From NCBI GenBank assembly GCA_021444005.1, contig JABUSB010000001.1:169893-233892 (forward strand): 64,000 nucleotides of DNA, read 5' to 3'. The translations under genes were made by a program, and so were the position numbers. Source of the DNA: Malacoplasma sp. GTDB taxonomy: Bacteria > Bacillota_I > Bacilli_A > Mycoplasmatales > Mycoplasmoidaceae. This document shows positions 31,071 to 40,775 of the stretch, one piece after another (positions within the stretch are counted from its first letter, which is position 1; each line of letters opens with the position of its first letter). Under the pieces are notes generated by a model. That model was not told the DNA's origin. It saw nothing but the letters and a program-made list of their open reading frames with translations, and ran no database searches.

Positions 31071-31940
31071 TTATTTATTGATTTCTTTTAAAATCTTTAA
31101 ATAATCTTGATAACGCTGCAAATAAATCTTATTTTCACTAACCATTTTTTTAATGTAACAACCTTGTTCATTAAAGTGTAAACAGTCATTAAATTTACAA
31201 TGTACATTATTTTCTCGAAAATCATCATATGCACTTGCTAACTCTTTTCGAGTTAAATTCAAATCAAGTTTATTAAAACCGGGAGTATCGATAATAAACC
31301 CATTTTTATAAGGAATTGCAATTGAGGATGTAGTGGTATTTTTACCTCTTTTTAGTTTTTGCGAAATCTCATTGGTTTTCAAACCTAAATTAGGGAATAA
31401 ATAGTTGATAAAAGTTGATTTGCCAACCCCTGATTGTCCGGCAAAACAAATTGTGTTATTTTCCATCATTTTTAATATTGTTTGTTTTGCTTTTGCTTTT
31501 TGATTTGAATTTAAAACAACAAAGTTATTTTTTTGATACTCACTAATCAGATCTAAAAAATAATTAGTTTGTGTTTTGTCTAACAAATCCATTTTGGAAA
31601 AATAAATAATTGTTTTATCAATATTTCGTGCTTGATAAAACGCAATAAATTTGTTTAGCAAATAAGAACTGAATTCCGGGTTAGAAACCGAAAGCACTAA
31701 ACAAACTATATTAATGTTTGCTAACTTTGGCCGAATTAATAAGTTTTTACGAGTTTTAATAGTATCGATTACATAACCATATTGTGTAGCTTGATAATGT
31801 ACATTATCACCCACACATATCTTTTGATCATTCAATTTTGTTTTTTTATAAATTGAGCATACATATTGCATTTGTGAATTGAGATCAATTACTAAAAACA
31901 ATAATGCAGTTTTAAATATTACTTTAGCTTGATTAGACAT
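31071..31940 (-). CDS. rsgA: Ribosome small-subunit maturation GTPase RsgA
   Basis: 289 residues, a typical RsgA/YjeQ. The G motifs are in circularly permuted order, the family hallmark: G4 SKMD comes first, then G1 GQSGVGKST, a switch region with RGKNTTTS, and G3 DTPGF. An N-terminal OB-like region (VCSIYKKTKL...GDNVHY) and a C-terminal zinc site (CKFNDCLHFNEQGC, Cx4CxHx5C) complete it. It checks late 30S assembly near the decoding site. Its ATG overlaps the 3' end of the kinase gene by 8 bases, and SNF2 lies downstream across a 58-base gap. In many Gram-positives rsgA follows a PrkC kinase, as here; no PP2C phosphatase gene is present in the window. Confidence 0.95.
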   Translation of the reverse strand: MSNQAKVIFKTALLFLVIDLNSQMQYVCSIYKKTKLNDQKICVGDNVHYQATQYGYVIDTIKTRKNLLIRPKLANINIVCLVLSVSNPEFSSYLLNKFIAFYQARNIDKTIIYFSKMDLLDKTQTNYFLDLISEYQKNNFVVLNSNQKAKAKQTILKMMENNTICFAGQSGVGKSTFINYLFPNLGLKTNEISQKLKRGKNTTTSSIAIPYKNGFIIDTPGFNKLDLNLTRKELASAYDDFRENNVHCKFNDCLHFNEQGCYIKKMVSENKIYLQRYQDYLKILKEINK

Positions 31941-33063
31941 ATAAAACCAATGCGGTAATAAATAAAACTAAAAAAAGTAATAAGCAAAATGAAATAATTC
32001 AAAAGAAAGGACGGTTTTGCAAAGATTTCCAATACAACACTTTCTTATCAATTTGAAAGTATGATGTCTTTGCTTGGTATTCTCTTTTATCATATGGAAT
32101 TAGTAGTGGTTTATCATCTTTTTGATTAGAAATAATCTTTTCAATCTTTTCAATATCCTCAATTATTTCTAAACAATTGTTATATCTAAAGTTTAAATAT
32201 TGAGGTTTAGATGCGGTTAATCTTAAAAACATATTTTCAATTTCATTACAGATTTTGGGATTAATTTTTCGCATTGGGGTAATATCATAATCCCTAAAGT
32301 AACTGATTACGTTCGGATCTGTTTCATTTTCAATTTCTAATGGTTTTTCACCAATTAGCATTTCATACAAAATAATTCCTAATGCGTGAAAATCAAATTG
32401 TTTTGTAATTCTTGGTACACTATTTTTAAAATCAATGACATCTGGACAAATATAGGGGATTGTCCCAAATACATCAATTTCGTTAGACAAAATATTGTAA
32501 TTTGAATCATCAATATTTTGCACAACAGATGAAACCCCAAAGTCCGAAATTTTAACATCTAATAAATCTTTTGATAATAAGATGTTTTCTGGTTTCAAAT
32601 CCCGGTGAATAATTGATCTTTCCCGATTGTGCATAAAGTTAACACCCATTAAGATTTTTTTAAAAATCGAAAGTGTCTCCACAATTGATAAACAGCCTCT
32701 TGATCGAATTAAATTTTTAAGTGAGGGACCATCTATATATTCCATTGAAAAAACAATCGAATCACTTGTAGAAGTGCTGGGAAAACACAACTCTAATTCC
32801 ACAATATAAGGGTTATCCATTAGTCTCCCAATGGTTACTTTTTCATCAAGAATTTTAGCCCAATTTTCAGCTGAAGTATCATTTGTTTTTTTGATAAACT
32901 TTAATGCTACATATTTAAACTTGTCAAATGAGTCATCATTATCAGAATAATTAATGTTTTCAGCAAAATACACTGTGGAATTCATTCCACCAGTTCCTAA
33001 AAGTTTAATTATTTTGTATTTATTGAGATAATCAGTACCAATTAAGTTTTGAATTTTTTTCAT
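31933..33063 (-). CDS. Membrane-anchored Ser/Thr protein kinase (PknB/PrkC-like)
   Basis: 376 residues. A complete Hanks-type kinase domain: glycine loop LLGTGGMNSTVY, catalytic Lys in YVALKFIKK, HRDLKPEN (Asp155), DFG, the GTIPYICPD segment in place of APE, and FDFHALGIILYEML. After reading TGA at 31999 as Trp, the protein continues into a C-terminal hydrophobic helix of about 20 residues (IISFCLLLFLVLFITALVLY) and stops at TAA 31933-31935. It therefore has a tail anchor without the extracellular PASTA repeats of PrkC, as expected in a wall-less cell. It overlaps rsgA by 8 bases. It likely phosphorylates translation, cytadherence or division proteins, by analogy with mycoplasma PrkC. Confidence 0.9.
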
Positions 33064-33165
33064 AGTATTGAATTAATTTTAATTTAGAAATTAAAATTTT
33101 AAAAATAAATAAAATCCCTAAAAATTAAAGTTTAAAAAATAGAAATAATAAGCAATTTAGTAATT

Positions 33166-33171
33166 TATAAT
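33166..33171 (+). promoter_or_regulatory. -10 box of ldh
   Basis: A perfect TATAAT lies 39 bases before the ldh ATG in the 146-base divergent gap between the kinase and ldh. No convincing -35 box is visible. AAAAAGG precedes the start codon. Confidence 0.45.
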
Positions 33172-33209
33172 TTAAGTATAAAATTATTTAATTTTAAAAA
33201 GGTTTCAAA

Positions 33210-34157
33210 ATGAAAAATAGAAAAGTTGTTCTAATTGGTTGTGGAGCTGTAGGATGTTCATTTCTATATGCTGCACTAAACCAATCTCTATTTGACGAAT
33301 ATGTTTTAATAGATGCATTTGAGAATCTATCAAGCGGGAATGCATTAGATTTTGAAGATGCAAACGTGTTTACACCAACTCCTGCAAAATATATAAAACA
33401 TGGCGATTACTCAGACTGTACAGATGCAGATGTAATTGTAATTACAGCAGGTGTACCTCAAAAACCAGGGGGAGAAACTCGTCTTGAATTAATTGGTAGA
33501 AATGCCAAAATTATTAAAGAAATTGCAGAAAATGTTAAAAGCTCTGGATTTAGTGGAATCACTGTAATTGCTTCAAACCCAGTGGATATAATTGGATCAA
33601 TTTATGCTAGAATTACTGGTTTTGAAGAAAACAAAGTAATTCCATCAGGTACAATTTTAGACTCTGCAAGACTTAAATTTGAAATTGCTAAAAGAGTTGA
33701 TGTTAACCCGAATTCAATTCAAGCATATGTAGTTGGAGAACACGGTGATTCATCAGTTTCTGCTTTTTCACAAGTAATGGTAGGTTCTTTACCATTAAGT
33801 AAATATAAAAAGCTAACTGATTCTCAAAAAAGTGCGATCCACAAAGATGTAATGCGAAAAGCTTATAAAATTATTAATGCTAAAAGAGCGACATATTATG
33901 GAATTGGAGTTTGTTTAGCAAGAATTTGTAAAGCAATCTTGAATGATGAAAATCTTGTATTACCTGTTGGTATTAAAAAAGACCCTAGTAGTGAAGTTTA
34001 TATTGGATGACCTACACTTGTTGGAAAAGAAGGAACTCACAGTCCTTTAAAGATTGAATTATCAGCAGAAGAAAAAAAGAATTTCATAAAATCTTATAAC
34101 TCATTAAAGGCAATTTACAAACAAGCTATTGAAGAGCTTGAAAACAGTAACAAATAA
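33210..34157 (+). CDS. ldh: L-lactate dehydrogenase
   Basis: 315 residues, full length. It reduces pyruvate to lactate and regenerates NAD+ for glycolysis, the main route in fermenting mollicutes. The Rossmann motif is GCGAVGCSF, the active loop VPQKPGGETRLELIGRN carries Gln and Arg in the LDH arrangement (malate dehydrogenases have Arg where the Gln is), the substrate Arg is in LDSARLKFEIA, and the catalytic His is in VGEHGDSSVSAFS. One TGA at 34008 is Trp. It stands alone, with a -10 box and a terminator. The spacing KPGGETR has one extra Gly relative to the common QKPGETR, a small oddity in the mobile loop. Confidence 0.93.
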
Positions 34158-34189
34158 TTAGCTTAATTATTTAGTTACATAAAAATAAA

Positions 34190-34222
34190 AAACACTTTCT
34201 AGTAATTAGAAGGTGTTTTTTA
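34190..34222 (+). terminator. Terminator after ldh
   Basis: AACACTTTCTA and TAGAAGGTGTT pair over 11 bp (one G-U), followed by a T run. Confidence 0.85.
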
Positions 34223-34584
34223 TTGCTTTCCTTATTAGATTTGATTGTATAGTTTTAATTGTTTAGTTTTAACAATTATAGGGCTTTTAATAATGCAATT
34301 GTTTACTGTATTGTGTTATAACCTTCTCTACACTTCTAAAACGTGAGAGAAGCTTTAATAATGTTATTCTTAACCATATTAAATATCTATCAACCTTTAA
34401 ATTTATGTTGTGTTTAAAACACTGCAAAGATATTTAAATTAATATTTGTTTTGTTTGATTGATTTACATACGCAACTTTTTGTATTTGATAAGATGAAAA
34501 CAAATTAGATAATTTCCACCACAAACAACAACAACAATATACCTAATCATATAAACTTGTAACTTGCTCATAATTAAACAAACC
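34223..34584. other. Intergenic region between ldh and the surface-protein operon
   Basis: About 360 bases with no supported gene. A nested inverted repeat is present: AAATATCT (34381-34388) with AGATATTT (34428-34435), enclosing the palindrome GTGTTTAAAACAC (34410-34422). A weaker CTTCTC/GAGAAG hairpin is near 34323-34354. I see no promoter or terminator that would make these an RNA gene. Confidence 0.4.
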
Positions 34585-34622
34585 AATAAAAAAAACACTC
34601 CCATTATTTTGGAAGTGTTTTT
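34585..34622 (-). terminator. Terminator of the minus-strand surface-protein operon
   Basis: A roughly 10-bp stem (GGAAGTGTTT against AAACACTCCC, one C-A mismatch) gives a run of eight U in the minus-strand transcript, 24 bases past the stop of the last gene. Confidence 0.7.
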
Positions 34623-34645
34623 GTTTTATTAAAATTTGAAATTAA

Positions 34646-37600
34646 TTAATAAATTTCACGGTGTGTTCTATTAGTTTTAATTGCAAAGAATAAGCAAGCG
34701 ACTACCGCAATTACAGCTACAATCGCAATTACAAGTGTTGCAATAGCTAACCCATTATTGCTACTTGTACTACTATTTGAATTTGTAGTAGATGTTGGAG
34801 TTGCTGTTGTTGGCGTGTTTTCTTGCTGACTTTGCTGTTGTTTTTGTCAGTCTTCAAAACTTTGAAATACAGTACTGCTTGGATTTGTAATTTTACCTGT
34901 GAAGTTTTTATAAACTAATTCCCCACTTTGTTGGTCTAATGGAATAACACTTGCTGGTATATTTAATGGTGTTAAATCATATGTGACCAAAACTATATTA
35001 TTAACTTGTTTAACTTGTAAACAATCAGCAATTTTATTATCACTTACAGTTGTAGTAGCAGCTTGAGTTTGAATTGATGAAGTTACATTAGGATTTTGAG
35101 TGTAACCAAACAATTGTTTTAATACTGGGCCTATATTTGTAGAATCAATTGCATCTTGTAAAAAGGCTTGCTTATTAAAGCCATCAATTCGATACTTTGC
35201 TTCCACGTATTTAGCACGATCACCAGTATCGATATTTGCTAAATTTATTTGATAATCACTTTCTTTGTTTAATTGAATGTTAACATTTCTTGTAATTGTT
35301 GATTTTTCATTATTTCACCAATTATTAACTTCAAAACTTACACTTCCCGTAATTGTACCATTAACCGGATCAGCTTTAAGATCATCAGTGTAATTAATAA
35401 ATTGAGTTAATAAACCTTGATTGTTATTAATCGCACCTGAAGATCCATTAATGTCTAAATACAATTCTTGTGCTAAATCCTTTGCAAGATTATCTTTTGT
35501 AGTTTCATCTGCTCAAATATTTGCTTGTGTCAAATCTTGGTTAACTTTATATTTATCTGCAATTTGCGCATCTGTAATTCCAAATTGGTAATCCTTTTGA
35601 ATTGCAGATTTGTAGTTAGCAGTTGAAAAGTTTGATATCACATCATAGTTAGCTGCTTTTGAAGGTGACACTGAAATATAATAACTTGAAGTTTTTAATT
35701 CACTACTTTGTTGAGTTTCATTAACTAAATATGCAAAATACGAAGTTGTAGTAGTTTTGTCTTGAGTAGATGTATATTCTGTACTTGGAATGAAACCTAC
35801 TTCTCAACTAGTTTTATTTTCATTAGAAGTTAGTTGGAACCATCTATCAATAACACTTAATTGCACATTGTTATTGTCAGCAGTCACATTTATTGCACCA
35901 TTTAGAGCTGCGAATCCCATATATAGTTTTTGTCCACTTTTACCTAATACTACAGCATATGGAGCAACACTATTGTCTTTTGTATAAACTAAATTAGTAA
36001 TTCCAGAGATCGTAATTGCAGTTGATGAATTTGTCCCTTTATTAGCAATTGTATATGTAAAGACTTGTGGATTACCCCCAGGACTTGTTGAAGTTGCAGC
36101 ACTACTGTTTAAACTCATTACCATTAGTTTAGAAGTTCCATCTCCACTTGGTGTAATTGTTAAATCAGTACTATCATAATCCATTGATACAATCATTTTT
36201 TGCATAGTCGCATTTGAAACTACTTCTGATGAAAAAACTACTTTATCAAGGTATGCATAAGCATTATTGTCATTTACCGCACTATCAGACCCTTTGATTG
36301 TTGCTTCAGTTTCACCTGCTTTGAAAGTTAATCTGTCAAAGCTAGTAGTAGTAGTATTGCTTCCTGTTAATGCTTTTGCAGTTGTGTATTGAGTTGCAGT
36401 ATACACTTTTGTAGTTGAGTTTAAAGTGTAGAAGAAATTTCAAACTTGCAAGTCTCAACTACTACTACTACTATTACTACTATTCTTAGTAAGTGAAGGA
36501 ATTGCAAACATTAGATTATCATTTTCTTTAATAACCCCAATTGGTCCATCAAAATAATATAATGGTGAAGTGGCTGCACTTGAGTCGTTCACTAAATACA
36601 CATTGTAATATGAAGTTACGGTTGTACCTGTAGTTGTGTTTACAGCTTCATCTTCTGCAGGTGCTGGTGTTGTACCATCTTCATTTACACTATTGTTATC
36701 ACTATTTAAAGTTACAGTGGTATTAGCATCACCCAAGTTTATTATTGTAAAGTTAAATGTATTTGGGTTTTTAGAATCCCCCATTTTATTTAAGGTACTT
36801 CTAGCTTCGGTAACAATTAGTGTGTTCTCATCAACTACTGTTAATAAATTTGCATCACTTACTAAATTAGAATTAATTGTTTCTTTAGGATTATCAGACC
36901 CTGTTACTTTATTTCCAGTTTCTGGTGCATTTTGAGCTAAACCTTCACCAACTGGTGCTGCTGCTTTTGTATCTTGGACACTTAAAGATACAATTGCATC
37001 TGATAAAGAACCTAATTTAATAATGCTTCCATTAGTCATATCTAATGCAAATATATATGAGCCTTGGTTGTTTGCAAAGTTACCATACACAAATAGTCTT
37101 TTATTATCAAAAGTACCATCTGCATTTAATCCACCTTTAACTTTTAGTGTTGCAATTTTTTTATTTCCATTATTCATTCCAAACAATGATTGGAAATTAG
37201 TGATTTGAATTGAACCACCTTCTGGTAATCCCCCAACAACTACTGATGCTTGGTTTTCAGTTTTAAAGCTATTAGTATCAGTAGTTGGTGTATTAGCATC
37301 TGTTGCATTGTTTGTATCATTATCTGCTTGTGTCTCTTGTGGTTTGATTGCATTGAAATCAAAAGTTCACAAATCTTGTTTAAACCAATTGTAGAAAGAT
37401 ATTTTAGTATTATTACCACTGCCACTGACAATCACATATCCAGAACTGAATGCATAGTCATTATATAGATCACTAATTTTAGGAGTAAGTGTTGATAAAT
37501 CAATGTTTGGAGCATCAGGTTTTGTAATATTTGGGTCAATAGTAGGTTCAGAACTTGTAGTTTCTGTTGTAGTTGCATTTAATGATTGGTTGCTAACAGA

Positions 37601-37705
37601 AGCTTTTGTAGTTTGATTATAATTATTGTTTAACAAAATAATGGGTGAAATAATTGCACTAATTGCGGGAAATAAAATTAGATATTTATATTTTTTTAAT
37701 TTCAT
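34646..37705 (-). CDS. Ser/Thr-rich surface protein, paralog of the next gene
   Basis: 1019 residues, family unknown to me. It starts with a signal or N-terminal anchor (MKLKKYKYLILFPAISAIIS) behind an AGGAGG site, then a Thr/Ser/Asn linker (residues 35-70). The ectodomain includes FYNWFKQDLWTFDF, LFVYGNFANNQGSYIFALDM, NPQVFTYT and VIPLDQQ-GELVY blocks, all repeated in the paralog at 37733-40729. Several poly-Ser or Asn/Thr tracts separate blocks. A C-terminal membrane helix of about 25 residues plus a basic tail (KTNRTHREIY) would hold the protein in the membrane with the bulk outside. Blocks of alternating short beta-type strands suggest a propeller or beta-sandwich. It is the last gene of a three-gene minus-strand unit. 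Role in host contact is inferred. Confidence 0.7.
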
Positions 37706-37732
37706 ATTTTCCTCCTATTGATTTATTTGCAA

Positions 37733-40729
37733 TTATTCGTATTTTTGGTATTTTCTTTTTTTCAAAATTAAGAATAAGCACCCCACAACTGCAATAATTG
37801 CAATTATTGAAATGATTAAACTTGCAATTAATAATCCATTATTGTTGCTAACACTATTATTTGAACTAGCTGTATTGTTATCTGTTGTTTGTGTTGGGTT
37901 AGTATTAGTTGGAGTAGTGTTTGTAGCTGCGTTTAATTGTTGTTTTTCCCAATCTTGGAATGATGGGAAAACATTAGTGTTATTTGCATCACTTGAGTTT
38001 GTAATCTTTCCAGTAAAGTTAGAATACACTAATTCTCCTTTTTGTTGGTCTAACGGAATTACACTTGTTGGGATATTTAGTGAAGTTAAATCATATGATA
38101 CTAAAATAACACCATTGACATTTTTAACAGTTAAATAATTTGCTAAATCAGAAGACGCACTTGTTGCATCACTACTTTGTAAACTTGATTTAAATGCATT
38201 TGTTTGTGTATTAGTGCTAGTTGAATTGAATCCTAATAATTGCTTCAATACTGCTCCCATATTTGTAGAATCAATTGCATCTTGTAAGAATGCTTGTTTA
38301 TCAAATCCTGAGATATCATATTTTGCTTCTACATATTTAGCTCTGATTCCTGTATCTACATCCAATAAATTAAGTTGGTAATCACTTCCTTTATTTAATT
38401 GGATGTTAACGTTTCTTGTAATTGTTGATTTGTTATTATTTCACCAATTATCTGCTTCAAAGCTAATACTTCCTGTGATTGTCCCATTTACTGGGTCAAT
38501 GTTTAGTTTACTTGTATCATATGTTGATTTTGTAACTAAAGTTCCTTGAGTACCAGTTTTGACTTTTCCAGTAGCTGGGTCAATTGTAACTGCTAATTCT
38601 TGTGCTAAATCTTTTGCAAGATTATCTTTTGTAGTTTCATCTGCTCATATATTTGCTTGTGATAAATCAGTATTTGCTTTATATTTACTAGCAATTTGAG
38701 CATCTGTAATTCCAAATTGGTAATCACTTTGAATTGATGATTTATAGTTAGTATCACTAAAAGTATTCACAACTGTATATTTATTAGCTTGCGTACTACT
38801 ACTACTAGGACTTACACTAATGAAATAAGTTTGGTTAGTGTTTGCAGCATCAGTTTTTTGAGTGAATATATCAAGATACGCAAAGTATGCCGTACTACTA
38901 CTACTACTACTTCCACTACTTTCACCAGTAGCTTGAGTAACCATTTTAGTACCTGGTACAAACTCTGCTTCTCAACTACTTGTACCTTCAGCTCCTGTTA
39001 ATTTGTACCAAGTGTTAGGACTAGAAAGAGACACGTTATTAGTACTTGAATTTAAAGTAGTGTTTTCAGAAGTGCTACTTAATGCAACAAATCCCATATA
39101 TAATGCGTTACTACTACTACTACTACCTAATACTAAAGCATATGGGTCAATAGAGTTATCTCTTGTGTAGATTAAGTTAGAGATTCCTTTAATGGTAATG
39201 CTTGTTTGGGATGATGATGCACTGTCAGTTCCTGCAACTGCTGTATATGTATAAACTTTAGGGTTACCACCTGGGTTGCCAGATGTACCATTAGTTCCTG
39301 CAGTATTATCTAAACTCATTACCATTAATTTGCTAGTTGCATTTTCACCACTTGGTGTAATGGTTAAAGAAGTACTATCATAATCCATTGAGATGATCAT
39401 TTTTTGAGAAGTTGATGTTGCTACAACTTCTGTTGAAAACTCTACTTTATCCAAATATGCATATGCATTTGTTTGGTTAACAGTAGCATTTGACTCACTA
39501 CCAGCAATTGTAGCTGTTGTGATACTGCTATTAAAAGTGAAAGAATCAAAACTTGTAGGAGAAGTATTAGAAGATGACAATTCTTTAACACTTGTAGTAT
39601 ACTTTGTTGGAGTCATTACACCTTGAGCATTTAATGCATAAAAGAAATTTCAAACTTTTAAATCATAGTTGTTACTATTCTTAGTGAGTGAAGGAATTGC
39701 AAACATTAAATTATTGTTTTCTTTGATAACCCCAATTGGCCCATCATAATAAGAAGTTTGTGAAGTTGCAGTTGCACTACTTTCATTCACTAAATACACA
39801 TTGTAGTATGAAGTCACAGTTGCACTAGTACTTCCTAAACTTATCATTGTAAAGTTAAATGTATTTGGATTTGTAGTTGTAGTTTTTCCATCAGCTTTCA
39901 AATTCATTGTGCTTCTAGATTCAGTAATAATTAGTGTGTTTTCATCAACTACTGTTAATAAATTCGCATCACTTACTAAATTAGAATTAATTGTTTCTTT
40001 CGCAAGATTCGAACTAGCAACTGCTGCACCTGCAATTGGTGCGTTTTGAGCAAATCCAGCAGTATTATTAATTGGCGCTGCTGTTTTTGTTTCTTCAACA
40101 CTTAAAGATACAATTGCTGCAGTTCTAGAAGTTAGATTAATTAGATTACCAGTTGTCATATCTAATTCAAAAACATAAGCACCTTCATTATTTGTAAAGT
40201 TACCATACACAAATAGGGTTTTACCATCAAAACCACCATCTTCTGTATGACCACCCTTTATTTTTAGAGTTTGAATGGTTTTATTATTTCCAGTTCCAAA
40301 TAAAACATCTAATATTGGAGTTGTGGTTACTGTTTTGTCAGCATCATTACCAACTGTTGTAATACTACCGGCTAGGTCAAATGTTCAAAGGTTTTGTTTA
40401 AACCAATTGTAAAAACCAATTTTAGTAGTGTTACCTGTTCCCTTGATTACAATATACCCAGAATCGAATGCATAATCATTAAACAAATCCCCAATTTTAG
40501 GAGTTAATGCTTCTACATCGATTGTATCTAATTCTGGTTGCGTAACTGTAGATGTTTCGCTAGTAGTAGTAGTAGTGCTAGTACTTGCTTCTTGCTGGTC
40601 TTGCAAGTGTGCTACATTGGTTTTTGAAATTGATAAATTATTTTGGTTGTTAGCAATCAGAAACGGAGTTGTAATAACTGCTGTGAGTGTTGGAATTGCT
40701 AACAAAAAAGCATATTTTTTTAATTTCAT
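37733..40729 (-). CDS. Ser/Thr-rich surface protein, paralog of the preceding gene
   Basis: 998 residues. Same architecture as the 34646-37705 protein: N-terminal anchor (MKLKKYAFLLAIPTLTAVIT), Thr-rich linker, ectodomain with FYNWFKQNLWTFDL, LFVYGNFTNNEGAYVFELDM, NPKVYTYT and VIPLDQQKGELVYSNFTGKI, and a C-terminal helix with the tail KKRKYQKYE. Homologous blocks are in the same order, so the pair arose by tandem duplication. This copy has longer poly-Ser runs coded by AGT repeats (near 38808, 38891 and 39113), the likely source of length differences. A ribosome site AAAGGAAA precedes the ATG. It sits 46 bases after the SGNH gene and 27 bases before its paralog, so one transcript is probable. 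Confidence 0.7.
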
Positions 40730-40775
40730 TTTATTTTCCTTTCTTTAAAAAATTTAAAATAATCCTTAATTTAAA

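Noticed and set aside
33210..34157. Malate dehydrogenase instead of lactate dehydrogenase
   Set aside because: The Gln before KPGGETR and the LDH-type active loop favour lactate dehydrogenase.
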